Notes under the pieces: generated by a model | The model's input: only the letters and a program-made list of their open reading frames with translations | What the model was told of the DNA's origin: nothing | Databases searched by the model: none | Shown here: one piece after another, positions 1-5,590 of the stretch | How positions within the stretch are numbered: the stretch's first letter is position 1 | How the letters are laid out: each line of letters starts with the position of its first letter | From: Actinomycetota bacterium | GTDB lineage: Bacteria > Actinomycetota > Actinomycetes > Nanopelagicales > Nanopelagicaceae | DNA: 7,183 nt | Reading direction: 5' to 3' | Assembly: GCA_026392775.1 (NCBI GenBank) | Contig: JAPLBK010000165.1 | Location: 1-7,183 of the forward strand | Position numbers and translations under genes: made by a program

Positions 1-809
1 GCAGCACTTGTCTTGACCATGCCATCTGATGTGGGCCACTGAGGTGCACCTTCAGGCAACTTTGCTGCAATCTCTTTAGAGACGATGGGGTTGGTAAAGA
101 AAGATCCTGCAGACCATGAGTCACGATCGCTGGGATTAAGAAGCATTCCTTTAGCACCACGCAGTTCAAGAACTGCCTTACGCGTTGCATCAATAGGTGC
201 CTTCTCGCCCACTTCAATACCTAACTGCTTTGCAAGTTCTGCATAGGTAATAGCAGTAGTCATCTCACCTTGGCGCAGATTAAATTGCACATCCAAAACT
301 ACATAGCGACCAGGGTGGGATTTAAAGTGTGAATTGCGATAGGAGAATTCACATTCAGAGTTTGTGAAAGTCTTTAAGCCTTTTGCTTGGCGGTCATATG
401 TGCGCACGCGAGTAATGAACTCAGCAACTTCATGGCCATAGGCACCGATATTTTGAATCGGTGCAGCACCCACTGTGCCAGGAATTCCGCTCAAAGTTTC
501 AAGACCTGCAAAGCCACGATCAAGTGTTACTGCAACGAATTCATCCCAGTTCTCACCTGCGCCAATTGTCAGTGTTGCACCGCTGCATGCATCAACTTCA
601 GATTGCATTGAGTGGCTATTAATACGAATAACTGTTCCTTCAAACCCACTATCTGCAACGAGGATATTTGTGCCTCCCCCGATGATGAGAATCGGGGTGT
701 CACCTGCAGCCTCAATCGCTGCAATGATTTCTGCTTCTATGCCCACTTCAACAAACTTCTTGGCAGGTCCGCCCACACGCAAAGATGTGTAATCGCGAAG
801 GTCAGCCAT
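1..809 (-). CDS. murB: MurB, UDP-N-acetylenolpyruvoylglucosamine reductase (3' end cut off by window)
   Basis: Cytoplasmic flavoenzyme of peptidoglycan precursor synthesis. It reduces UDP-GlcNAc-enolpyruvate to UDP-MurNAc using NADPH and FAD. I translated 269 codons from the ATG at 809; the frame is still open at base 1. Visible hallmarks are TSLRVGGPA (residues 8-16), the FAD-binding GGGTNILV (44-51), LSGIPGTVGAAPIQNIGAYG (106-125), YRNSHFK (157-163) and SAGSFFTNP (233-241). Ser236 matches the general-acid serine of E. coli MurB, and Arg158 the conserved active-site arginine. Family members are about 300-360 residues, so roughly 60-90 C-terminal residues lie outside the window. The start is 9 nt after the stop of the glycosyltransferase-like gene, with only a weak purine-rich site, so it is probably read as the distal gene of the rpmG operon. 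Identification is secure. Confidence 0.97.
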   Translation of the reverse strand, partial: MADLRDYTSLRVGGPAKKFVEVGIEAEIIAAIEAAGDTPILIIGGGTNILVADSGFEGTVIRINSHSMQSEVDACSGATLTIGAGENWDEFVAVTLDRGFAGLETLSGIPGTVGAAPIQNIGAYGHEVAEFITRVRTYDRQAKGLKTFTNSECEFSYRNSHFKSHPGRYVVLDVQFNLRQGEMTTAITYAELAKQLGIEVGEKAPIDATRKAVLELRGAKGMLLNPSDRDSWSAGSFFTNPIVSKEIAAKLPEGAPQWPTSDGMVKTSA

Positions 810-818
810 GTTCTAAGG

Positions 819-1709
819 CTACCTGCGTGGACTCAATATTGCAGTCTTGCCTCTAAAGCGCTCGAGGATGCGGTCGTAATTCTTCTTCGATTGAGCATCG
901 CGATATTCAGGGTCAGTATCGTGATAACCGTGATGGCGATCTTGCTCCAGTGGTAAATCCATCTGTAGTAAACGGCCATTGGAATGGCGAAGGTTGAGCG
1001 AGAATTCAATATCTGCATTGCGGTAATAGAGCGCGCGATTACTAAATCCGCGCGCTGTCAGTGCATCCTCACGATGCATGGCAAGGAAGTAGCTAAAGAG
1101 AACATCGACTTCGCCAGCTCCCTTATCGTCAACGCTGCGCCATTCATCTTCAAGATTGATAAGCCCTCCGCGCCATCCAACTGCCACAAATTCACGTTTC
1201 TTGAGTTCTGCAAGAACTGGAGTGATGGCATCGCCCATAAAGCGAGTAGAGGGATCCATAATCACAATGAATTCACTTGTGACGTTACGAAGGAGTGCGT
1301 TGGCACTTTCTCCCCATCCAAAGTCTTCTGTGAGTTGAACTAAGGATGTGCGTGAATCAAGTTCGTTAACTAAAACTCCTGGGTCACCGACTACCAAGAT
1401 TGCAATCGCGCATTGGCTATGTTCTTTAATGGTTTTAATTGTCACAACGGCATCTTCTTGGAAGCCGTCAATAATCATTGCAACGGTGATCTCAAATTTA
1501 CCTGAATTAATTGGGCGGATATCGCGCGTTGATTCATAGGTAGAAAAGCGCTTCTTGGGGCGAAGTTCATATCCCCCAGCACTATCGACTACTTCAAATC
1601 CTTGAGCTGCAATCTCATCACGTAATTGATCAGAGAGAGCGAAGTTCTTCTCGGCGCGAGCTACAAGGCGAGCCTTTGCTAACTCGTGAACTGAATCTGG
1701 TGCACTCAC
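819..1709 (-). CDS. Family-2-like glycosyltransferase with N-terminal CysS-tail-like domain
   Basis: This 296-residue protein has two parts. Residues about 8-52 (LAKARLVARAEKNFALSDQLRD..., then an IAAQGFEVVDSAGGYELRP stretch) resemble the C-terminal helical segment of cysteinyl-tRNA synthetase, which has the pattern AR..kdFa.aD.lRdel...G..v.D...G...r. Residues about 72-290 look like a GT-A glycosyltransferase of the GT2 type: a beta-strand start (FEITVAMIID), GWGESANALLRN (131-142), then IVIMDPSTRF (148-157), where Asp152 sits at the usual DxD/metal position. A later segment, DIEFSLNLR..NGR...HHGYHD, fits the acceptor and base region. No CysS catalytic HIGH or KMSKS motif is present, so it is not a tRNA synthetase. 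I see no transmembrane segment, so it is probably cytosolic or peripheral. It starts at GTG 1709, overlapping the upstream stop by GTGA, which implies translational coupling. The position next to murB suggests cell-envelope sugar transfer, but donor and acceptor are unknown. Confidence 0.75.
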   Translation of the reverse strand: MSAPDSVHELAKARLVARAEKNFALSDQLRDEIAAQGFEVVDSAGGYELRPKKRFSTYESTRDIRPINSGKFEITVAMIIDGFQEDAVVTIKTIKEHSQCAIAILVVGDPGVLVNELDSRTSLVQLTEDFGWGESANALLRNVTSEFIVIMDPSTRFMGDAITPVLAELKKREFVAVGWRGGLINLEDEWRSVDDKGAGEVDVLFSYFLAMHREDALTARGFSNRALYYRNADIEFSLNLRHSNGRLLQMDLPLEQDRHHGYHDTDPEYRDAQSKKNYDRILERFRGKTAILSPRR

Positions 1710-1936
1710 TTGATTACTACCGCTTTTGCCATTCCTAGGACTTTCACACCTGCAGATGTTGCACTTAAAGAAAGTGAAATCTTTCCATCCGCAATTTCGG
1801 CAACGGTTGCAGTGACTGTGAGATCTACTTTTTCACCAGCAGGAACAATCACAGGCTTAATAAAGCGTGCTGCCTTAAGCAGAGCACGATCGATATAGAA
1901 AACTTTCTCATCCAATACTGTGCCCACTTCAATCAT
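1706..1936 (-). CDS. HadB/MaoC-like hot-dog protein, strongly shortened (76 aa)
   Basis: The first 20 residues (MIEVGTVLDEKVFYIDRALL) match the start of actinobacterial HadB/MaoC-type enoyl-thioester hydratases. Residues 23-76 (ARFIKPVIVPAGEKV... to LSLSATSAGVKVLGMAKAVV) match their C-terminal half. From memory of the family, the usual 140-residue protein has about 60 residues between these blocks, including the catalytic YAGASGDFNPIH stretch and the central AHGMFTM helix. That block is missing here without loss of frame. As written the protein cannot carry the normal dehydratase active site. It may be a structural partner of the preceding HadA-like protein, a decaying gene still in frame, or an assembly artefact. 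It starts with ATGA overlap to hadA and ends in GTGA overlap with the next gene, so the operon layout is intact. Family assignment is good; function is unknown. Confidence 0.75.
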   Translation of the reverse strand: MIEVGTVLDEKVFYIDRALLKAARFIKPVIVPAGEKVDLTVTATVAEIADGKISLSLSATSAGVKVLGMAKAVVIK

Positions 1937-2322
1937 GCGCGCACCACCAATGTGGACCAGGCGGAGATAACGAGCTTGCCATCGCGATGTAAATCTGAGC
2001 GCACAGAGACGATTTCATTTCCAGCAGCTACGCGATAGCTTTCAATCGTTGCAGCGCATGTGAGGTTATCGCCGGCTTTAACAGGTGAGAAAATTTCAAA
2101 CTTCTGATCGCCATGAACTAAGCGAGACCAATCAAGACCGATTTCAGGACGTGTCAGGATTTCTTCAAATTGAGTCAGCGTGATCCGGATGGTAAATGTT
2201 GGTGGTGCGATTGTTGTATTGCTTTCGCCGATGACAGCGCAGAAGGCATCGATTTCAGATTGAGAAAGGGTTACTGAATCTGTACCCGCGAAGGTACTCC
2301 CGACCGAATCGGGGTTGAGCAT
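1933..2322 (-). CDS. HadA-like (UPF0336) hot-dog dehydratase subunit
   Basis: A 129-residue protein of the family that includes mycobacterial HadA and the UPF0336 proteins next to murB in other Actinobacteria. In mycobacteria HadA is the substrate-binding partner of catalytic HadB in fatty-acid beta-hydroxyacyl dehydration. Visible signatures are VGSTFAG near the start, IAPPTF (38-43), GLDWSRLVHGDQKFEIFSPVKAGD (62-85) and the final strand SAWSTLVVRA. I chose the ATG at 2322 over an upstream in-frame ATG at 2358, because the upstream one lies inside rpmG and because 2322 forms a TAATG stop/start overlap with rpmG. Compared with remembered family members (about 150 residues), about 13 residues seem missing just before IAPPTF. 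Its partner HadB is even more reduced, so conventional dehydratase activity of the pair is doubtful. Confidence 0.85.
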   Translation of the reverse strand: MLNPDSVGSTFAGTDSVTLSQSEIDAFCAVIGESNTTIAPPTFTIRITLTQFEEILTRPEIGLDWSRLVHGDQKFEIFSPVKAGDNLTCAATIESYRVAAGNEIVSVRSDLHRDGKLVISAWSTLVVRA

Positions 2323-2492
2323 TAGCGGGTTTCGCGGTGAAGTGTTGAAGACTTGCAACGTGGACAGAACTTCTTAAGTTCCATGCGGTCTGGATCGTTG
2401 CGGCGGTTCTTCTTTGTAATGTAGTTGCGCTCTTTGCAATCAACGCATGCCATGGTGATCTTTGGACGTACGTCCGCGCTCTTGCTTGCCAT
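2322..2492 (-). CDS. rpmG: 50S ribosomal protein L33
   Basis: A 56-residue large-subunit ribosomal protein, [20 protein letters not shown] at the start and [11 protein letters not shown] at the end. The two Cys pairs C16-x-x-C19 and C43-x-x-C46 form the zinc-ribbon (C+) version of L33. The internal [23 protein letters not shown] is typical of the family. A strong Shine-Dalgarno sequence, AAGGAG (2505-2500), lies 7 nt before the ATG. It is the first protein gene after tRNA-Thr and tRNA-Met, and its TAA stop shares one base with the ATG of the hadA-like gene. A stable hairpin (2514-2547) lies just upstream of the ribosome binding site. Confidence 0.97.
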   Translation of the reverse strand: MASKSADVRPKITMACVDCKERNYITKKNRRNDPDRMELKKFCPRCKSSTLHRETR

Positions 2493-2499
2493 GGTCTTA

Positions 2500-2505
2500 C
2501 TCCTT
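2500..2505 (-). promoter_or_regulatory. Shine-Dalgarno site of rpmG
   Basis: AAGGAG on the minus strand, 7 nt before the rpmG ATG. It is one of the two best ribosome binding sites in the window and confirms the rpmG start. The genes that follow start at overlaps with weaker sites. Confidence 0.85.
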
Positions 2506-2513
2506 TATTGGTT

Positions 2514-2547
2514 ATCGAGGGGCTCAGGTTACCCGAGCCTTCTCGAT
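2514..2547 (-). promoter_or_regulatory. Hairpin in the rpmG leader
   Basis: The spacer between tRNA-Met and rpmG contains a nested stem. The outer stem is ATCGAG with CTCGAT (2542-2547 and 2514-2519). The inner stem is GGCTC with GAGCC (2535-2539 and 2521-2525), extended by GGG/CCU around a UAA loop. The AA/C internal loop separates the two. The innermost pair is G.U only in minus-strand RNA and an A/C mismatch on the other strand, which suits a minus-strand transcript. No U-tract follows, so it is not a classical terminator. The SD of rpmG begins 8 nt later. A role in processing the tRNA precursor away from rpmG mRNA, or in controlling L33 synthesis, is inferred. Confidence 0.55.
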
Positions 2548-2574
2548 GCGCGAAATTCACGCGTGTGGAACTAG

Positions 2575-2648
2575 TAGCGGAGGCGGGATTTGAACCCACG
2601 ACACAGCGATTATGAGCCGCTTGCTCTACCAAGCTGAGCTACCCCGCC
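2575..2648 (-). tRNA. tRNA-Met (anticodon CAU, elongator type)
   Basis: 74-nt cloverleaf. The acceptor stem is GGCGGGG (2648-2642) with CTCCGCT (2582-2576), including two G.U pairs, and the discriminator is A at 2575. The D arm is GCTCAGCTTGGTAGAGC. The anticodon stem AGCGG/TCGCT encloses the loop CTCATAA with CAU. The T arm GTGGG/CCCGC encloses TTCAAAT. The initiator signature (three G:C pairs next to the anticodon loop, mismatch at 1-72) is absent, so this is elongator Met. A lysidine-modified Ile2 identity cannot be fully excluded from the anticodon alone. CCA is not encoded. Confidence 0.95.
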
Positions 2649-2665
2649 AAGGGTTGTGCTTGTTA

Positions 2666-2694
2666 AAAGATCTTCATTTGGTGAAGAGGTCTTT
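2666..2694 (-). promoter_or_regulatory. AU-rich hairpin between the two tRNAs
   Basis: On the minus strand, AAAGA-CC-TCTTCA-CCAAA-TGAAGA-TCTTT folds into an 11-bp stem with a two-base bulge and a 5-nt loop. It fills most of the 48-nt spacer between tRNA-Thr and tRNA-Met and ends in a short U-run (TCTTTT). It could be an RNase processing site in the tRNA precursor or a weak terminator. Continuous transcription into tRNA-Met seems more likely, because I see no separate promoter for it. Confidence 0.45.
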
Positions 2695-2696
2695 CG

Positions 2697-2769
2697 AGCC
2701 CCCCACCGGAATCGGACCGGTGACCTTTTCCTTACCATGGAAACGCTCTACCAACTGAGCTAGGGGGGC
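2697..2769 (-). tRNA. tRNA-Thr (anticodon GGU)
   Basis: 73-nt cloverleaf. The acceptor stem is GCCCCCC (2769-2763) with GGGGGGC (2704-2698). The D arm is GCTCAGTTGGTAGAGC, the anticodon stem TTTCC/GGAAA encloses ATGGTAA with anticodon GGU, and the T arm ACCGG/CCGGT encloses TCCGATT. The discriminator is U (2697) and CCA is not encoded. tRNA-Thr followed by tRNA-Met and rpmG is a common actinobacterial arrangement. Confidence 0.96.
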
Positions 2770-2823
2770 TAGGTCGAATGCGTAAGCGTACAGGCAATTA
2801 ACTACTTTGGAAAAATGACCTAT
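2770..2823 (-). promoter_or_regulatory. Spacer upstream of tRNA-Thr, possible weak promoter
   Basis: This 54-nt gap separates the stop of the oxidoreductase gene from tRNA-Thr. On the minus strand, TACGCT (2790-2785) fits an actinobacterial TAnnnT -10 box, with TTTCCA (2813-2808) 17 bp upstream as a poor -35. This would start transcription a few bases before the tRNA. No terminator-like hairpin for the sugar operon is visible, so readthrough into the tRNAs is possible. The promoter call is tentative. Confidence 0.3.
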
Positions 2824-3771
2824 TTATAGGGCTGGATTTAGCGTGATTTTGCCAGTTGTTTCGCGGGCCAACATTGATTGGTGAGCAGCAGTGGCCTGAC
2901 TTAAGCCAAATGTTGCACCGATTACTGGCTTTAATTTTCCTTCAACTACTAATGAAAATAGTTCAGTGATTACATCGTTAAGAAGTTCTTTCTTACCAAA
3001 GCAATGTGCCAACCAAAAACCCGTAATTGTCTTTGATCCACCCATTAATACACCTGGATGAATGGATGTTGGCGCAGTTCTAGATGCCATACCAAAAGTA
3101 ACTAAGCGACAAAATGGTGCCAACACATCAAGGCTGACATCAAAAGTTTTACCGCCAACCATTTCAAGAACTAAGTTAACGGGCTTGCCACCATTAGCCT
3201 CAAGAATCGCATCCTTAAGTTTGTCTTGATCTGCATCAATTACAACATCTGCACCAAGTGATTTAGCAAGTGCTCGTTTGCTTTCACTAGAGGCAACTGC
3301 AATTACCTTTCCTCCCCACATCTTTGCTAATTGAATTGCTATAGTTCCAACGCCACCAGCTGCTGCATGGATAACTACGCTTTCACCTTTTTGTAGGTGG
3401 CCAACAGTTTTTAAGATGTGCCAAGCAGTTGAACCTTGCACCAACATACACAGTGCTTGTTCATCACTGACGCTAACTGGAATTTCAATCATTGCAGCTG
3501 AGTGGGCAAGAGCTTTTTGCGAATATCCCCCACCATCAACAGGTGCTAGAACACGGCGACCATTAGCAATTCCAACAACTTCAATACCAGGAATAAGAGG
3601 AAGTTTTTGTGGAGAAAGATAAGAGTTTTCTGTTTGGTGAGTGTCGGCATAGTTAATTCCGATAGACGTTACTTCTATTAACTCTTGTCCAGGACCAGGA
3701 ACTGGTTCGGCTAGATCAACTAAGTGCATGGATTCTGGACCGCCAAATGCGGTGATTTGCATTGCCTTCAT
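2824..3771 (-). CDS. Quinone oxidoreductase-like MDR family dehydrogenase, zinc-free
   Basis: A 315-residue medium-chain dehydrogenase/reductase of the QOR/zeta-crystallin type, which normally reduces quinones or activated alkenes with NADPH. The N-terminal GroES-like domain includes NYADTHQ (40-46) and LIPGIEVVG (59-67). The Rossmann domain carries AAAGGVGTIAIQLAK (136-150). The catalytic zinc cysteines and the four structural-zinc cysteines of alcohol dehydrogenases are absent, as expected for this branch. Length is normal. The start at ATG 3771 is 4 nt after the permease stop, with AGGGA in the permease end as a ribosome binding site; a second in-frame Met at residue 4 is a possible alternative. 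The position makes it the last gene of the sugar-transport operon, but its substrate and any link to the transported compound are unknown. Confidence 0.9.
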   Translation of the reverse strand: MKAMQITAFGGPESMHLVDLAEPVPGPGQELIEVTSIGINYADTHQTENSYLSPQKLPLIPGIEVVGIANGRRVLAPVDGGGYSQKALAHSAAMIEIPVSVSDEQALCMLVQGSTAWHILKTVGHLQKGESVVIHAAAGGVGTIAIQLAKMWGGKVIAVASSESKRALAKSLGADVVIDADQDKLKDAILEANGGKPVNLVLEMVGGKTFDVSLDVLAPFCRLVTFGMASRTAPTSIHPGVLMGGSKTITGFWLAHCFGKKELLNDVITELFSLVVEGKLKPVIGATFGLSQATAAHQSMLARETTGKITLNPAL

Positions 3772-3775
3772 TTTT

Positions 3776-4663
3776 TTATCCCTTAGTTGAGCCTAGAGTT
3801 AAGCCTGAAACAAACTGCTTGCGCAATACAAGGAACAAAATAATCGTTGGCGCAGCGACAATGCTGGCACCTGCGGCAAGTAAATTAAAGTCTGTTACAT
3901 ACTGTCCCTGCAGTTGGCGCAGTGCAGAAGTCACTGGTCGCTTGGAATCCTGAGACATCAAAATCAGCGCCCAGAAGAAGTCGTTGTAAATCCAGCAACT
4001 CATTAACACACCCAGGGCTGCTAGAGGTGGGCGAAGCAATGGCAACATAACGTCCCAATAATGCCTAAATACTGAACAGCCATCAAGAATCGCTGACTCT
4101 GAAATTTCCTTTGGAACAGTCTTCATGTATGAAGAGAGAACGAAGGTAGCAAAACCGACCTGGAATGCAACGTGGATAAGAATGATGCCAAAATAGTTGT
4201 TATAGAGTAATGAACGGTTTCCAAAAAGATCACCAATTTTGATGTATAGCCAGAAAACTGGAATATATGTTGCAATAGTTGGCAACATATTGCCAGCAGT
4301 AAAGAAAAGTAGAAGAGTGAGATTAAATCTAAAAGAGTAGCGTGATACAACGAAGGCAATGAGTGAGCCTAAGAATAAGATCAAAATAACACTAGGTACC
4401 ATCACATAGAGAGTATTCAAGAAGTATTTCGTTAGACCCATGACTCGAAAAGCTTGGAAGTAGTTATCTAGGTTTAAATGGCGTGGCCAAGAAAAAACAC
4501 CGTAGGAAATAATGTCGTTATATGGACGAAGTGAAGTCCACAGGGTCCAAAGGATTGGAAAGATCCAAACAAAAGCGAAGAAGCCGATGATGGCAGAGAT
4601 GAAGTTATCTTTGACCTTTTGCTTATTCTTATACTCTTTATCTTGGACAATTGTCGCACTCAC
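3776..4663 (-). CDS. Carbohydrate ABC transporter permease, MalG/UgpE type
   Basis: A 295-residue inner-membrane subunit of a CUT1-type sugar importer. About six hydrophobic segments are visible, at about 22-43, 83-106, 114-139, 157-178, 213-235 and 262-280. The cytoplasmic EAA loop EISESAILDGCSVFRHYWDV (186-205), continuing to MLPLLRP, has the conserved Gly and docks on the ATPase. The C-terminal GLTLGSTKG is typical of MalG-like permeases. The start is GTG at 4663 in a GTGA overlap with the upstream permease stop, preceded by a perfect AAGGAGG (4677-4671) inside that gene. It forms the translocation pore with the neighbouring permease. The substrate cannot be read from sequence. Confidence 0.95.
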   Translation of the reverse strand: MSATIVQDKEYKNKQKVKDNFISAIIGFFAFVWIFPILWTLWTSLRPYNDIISYGVFSWPRHLNLDNYFQAFRVMGLTKYFLNTLYVMVPSVILILFLGSLIAFVVSRYSFRFNLTLLLFFTAGNMLPTIATYIPVFWLYIKIGDLFGNRSLLYNNYFGIILIHVAFQVGFATFVLSSYMKTVPKEISESAILDGCSVFRHYWDVMLPLLRPPLAALGVLMSCWIYNDFFWALILMSQDSKRPVTSALRQLQGQYVTDFNLLAAGASIVAAPTIILFLVLRKQFVSGLTLGSTKG

Positions 4664-5571
4664 TGGAGATCCTCCTTAAAGACGTTGCGCAGATAAACAA
4701 GGATTGGCACAACGCAGAGCACAAGGGCAATAACTGAATAAGCTGCACCCTTCATTGAAATACCCTGTCCGGCAAAGTTCTGGAAGGCTAAAATATTGAG
4801 TAATGGCCAGGCTGTTGAGGTGCCGTAAATAATGTAAACAAGGTCAAAAGCACGCAGAGAATCGATAATTGTTATCACCAGAATGATGACATTGACCGGG
4901 CGCATCGTAGGAAAAATTATCTTTCTAAAAGTCTGCCACTCTGTCGCGCCATCGATTGCAGATGCCTCGCGAAGCGATGAATCAAAGGCTTTTAAGCCAG
5001 CTAAATAAAGCAACATGATGTAACCGATATGGCGCCAAGAGGCTATAGCCATAATCACATAGCTATTGATGTCGTAATTACCCCAGATAGAAAGTGCATT
5101 TCCAATATCTCTACCCATCACGCCTTGTATAAAGCCACCAGGCTGGAGCATGAAGTTCCAGATAATTCCGATAATAGCTAGGGAAAGAACTACAGGGATA
5201 TAGAAAATAGTTTCATAAATCTGGTGACCCTTAATTTTGCGATCAAATTGATAAGCTAACAAAATTCCAAGTGGTGTCGCAAGGAATGTGAACCACAGTA
5301 ACCAGACGACGTTGTTCTTTAGCGCATCATAGAACACTGGTGAACCGAAAAATATGTTTTTATAGTTTGCAAGACCTGCCCATTTAATGTCACTGACATT
5401 AATGCCGTTCCAGTAAGTAAAAGAAAGAACGATTGTGATAAGTGTAGGTGCCCATAAGAAAACTATCTGTAACAAAGTGGGAATACCTACGAATGCGCTG
5501 AGAGTAAACCGATCATTGCGGGAAAGGGAACGGCGGCTGCGAACATTTTTGTTCACAGCCGCCGTTTTCAT
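4660..5571 (-). CDS. Carbohydrate ABC transporter permease, MalF/UgpA type
   Basis: A 303-residue inner-membrane subunit with a basic cytoplasmic N-terminus (KNVRSRRSLSRNDR), a first membrane segment at about 22-50 and several more to about 295. The EAA loop SLREASAIDGATEWQTFRKI (199-218), followed by IFPTMRP, is intact. The start is ATG 5571 with AAGG (5582-5579) 7 nt upstream; no better start exists before the first membrane segment. Codons 2-15 form a 16-bp-stem hairpin (5529-5566) that would hinder initiation, which suggests deliberately low expression relative to the binding protein. It is separated by 36 nt from the binding-protein gene and coupled by GTGA to the second permease. Confidence 0.95.
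   Translation of the reverse strand: MKTAAVNKNVRSRRSLSRNDRFTLSAFVGIPTLLQIVFLWAPTLITIVLSFTYWNGINVSDIKWAGLANYKNIFFGSPVFYDALKNNVVWLLWFTFLATPLGILLAYQFDRKIKGHQIYETIFYIPVVLSLAIIGIIWNFMLQPGGFIQGVMGRDIGNALSIWGNYDINSYVIMAIASWRHIGYIMLLYLAGLKAFDSSLREASAIDGATEWQTFRKIIFPTMRPVNVIILVITIIDSLRAFDLVYIIYGTSTAWPLLNILAFQNFAGQGISMKGAAYSVIALVLCVVPILVYLRNVFKEDLQ
4671..4677 (-). promoter_or_regulatory. Shine-Dalgarno site of the second permease
   Basis: AAGGAGG on the minus strand, 7 nt before GTG 4663 and inside the last codons of the upstream permease. It settles the GTG start and indicates strong, coupled initiation for the MalG-type subunit. Confidence 0.85.
5529..5566 (-). promoter_or_regulatory. 16-bp-stem hairpin within the first codons of the MalF-type permease
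   Basis: Minus-strand RNA AACGGCGGCUGUGAAC (5566-5551) pairs along its full length with GUUCGCAGCCGCCGUU (5544-5529), around a 6-nt AAAAAU loop. One pair (5555/5540) is G.U in this RNA but a C/A mismatch on the plus strand. This favours function in the operon mRNA over a plus-strand terminator, although one pair is weak evidence. It begins two bases after the start codon triplet. It could slow permease translation or block 3' exonucleases and stabilise the binding-protein mRNA. Confidence 0.7.
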
Positions 5572-5590
5572 TTCTTTACCTTAGTCTAAA

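Noticed and set aside
475..792. Plus-strand open frames of 74-114 codons between 387 and 956
   Set aside because: They lie antisense to clear murB and glycosyltransferase coding sequence, overlap each other in different frames and show no recognisable domain.
984..1343. Plus-strand open frame of 119 codons
   Set aside because: Antisense shadow of the glycosyltransferase-like gene; composition is not protein-like and it has no ribosome binding site.
1706..1936. Hidden frameshifted middle of hadB in another frame
   Set aside because: The matching N- and C-terminal blocks are directly adjacent in one frame with no spare DNA between them, so the missing segment is absent, not frameshifted.
2255..2632. 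A 125-codon minus-strand open frame across tRNA-Met and rpmG
   Set aside because: Its N-terminal part is the translated tRNA (the familiar CVVGSNPA-type artefact) and the rest is rpmG in the wrong frame.
5529..5580. Rho-independent terminator on the plus strand (stem followed by TTTTCATTTCTTT)
   Set aside because: It looks terminator-like, but no plus-strand gene needs it, the stem has a C/A mismatch in that orientation, and it lies in permease codons. A role against antisense transcription remains possible.
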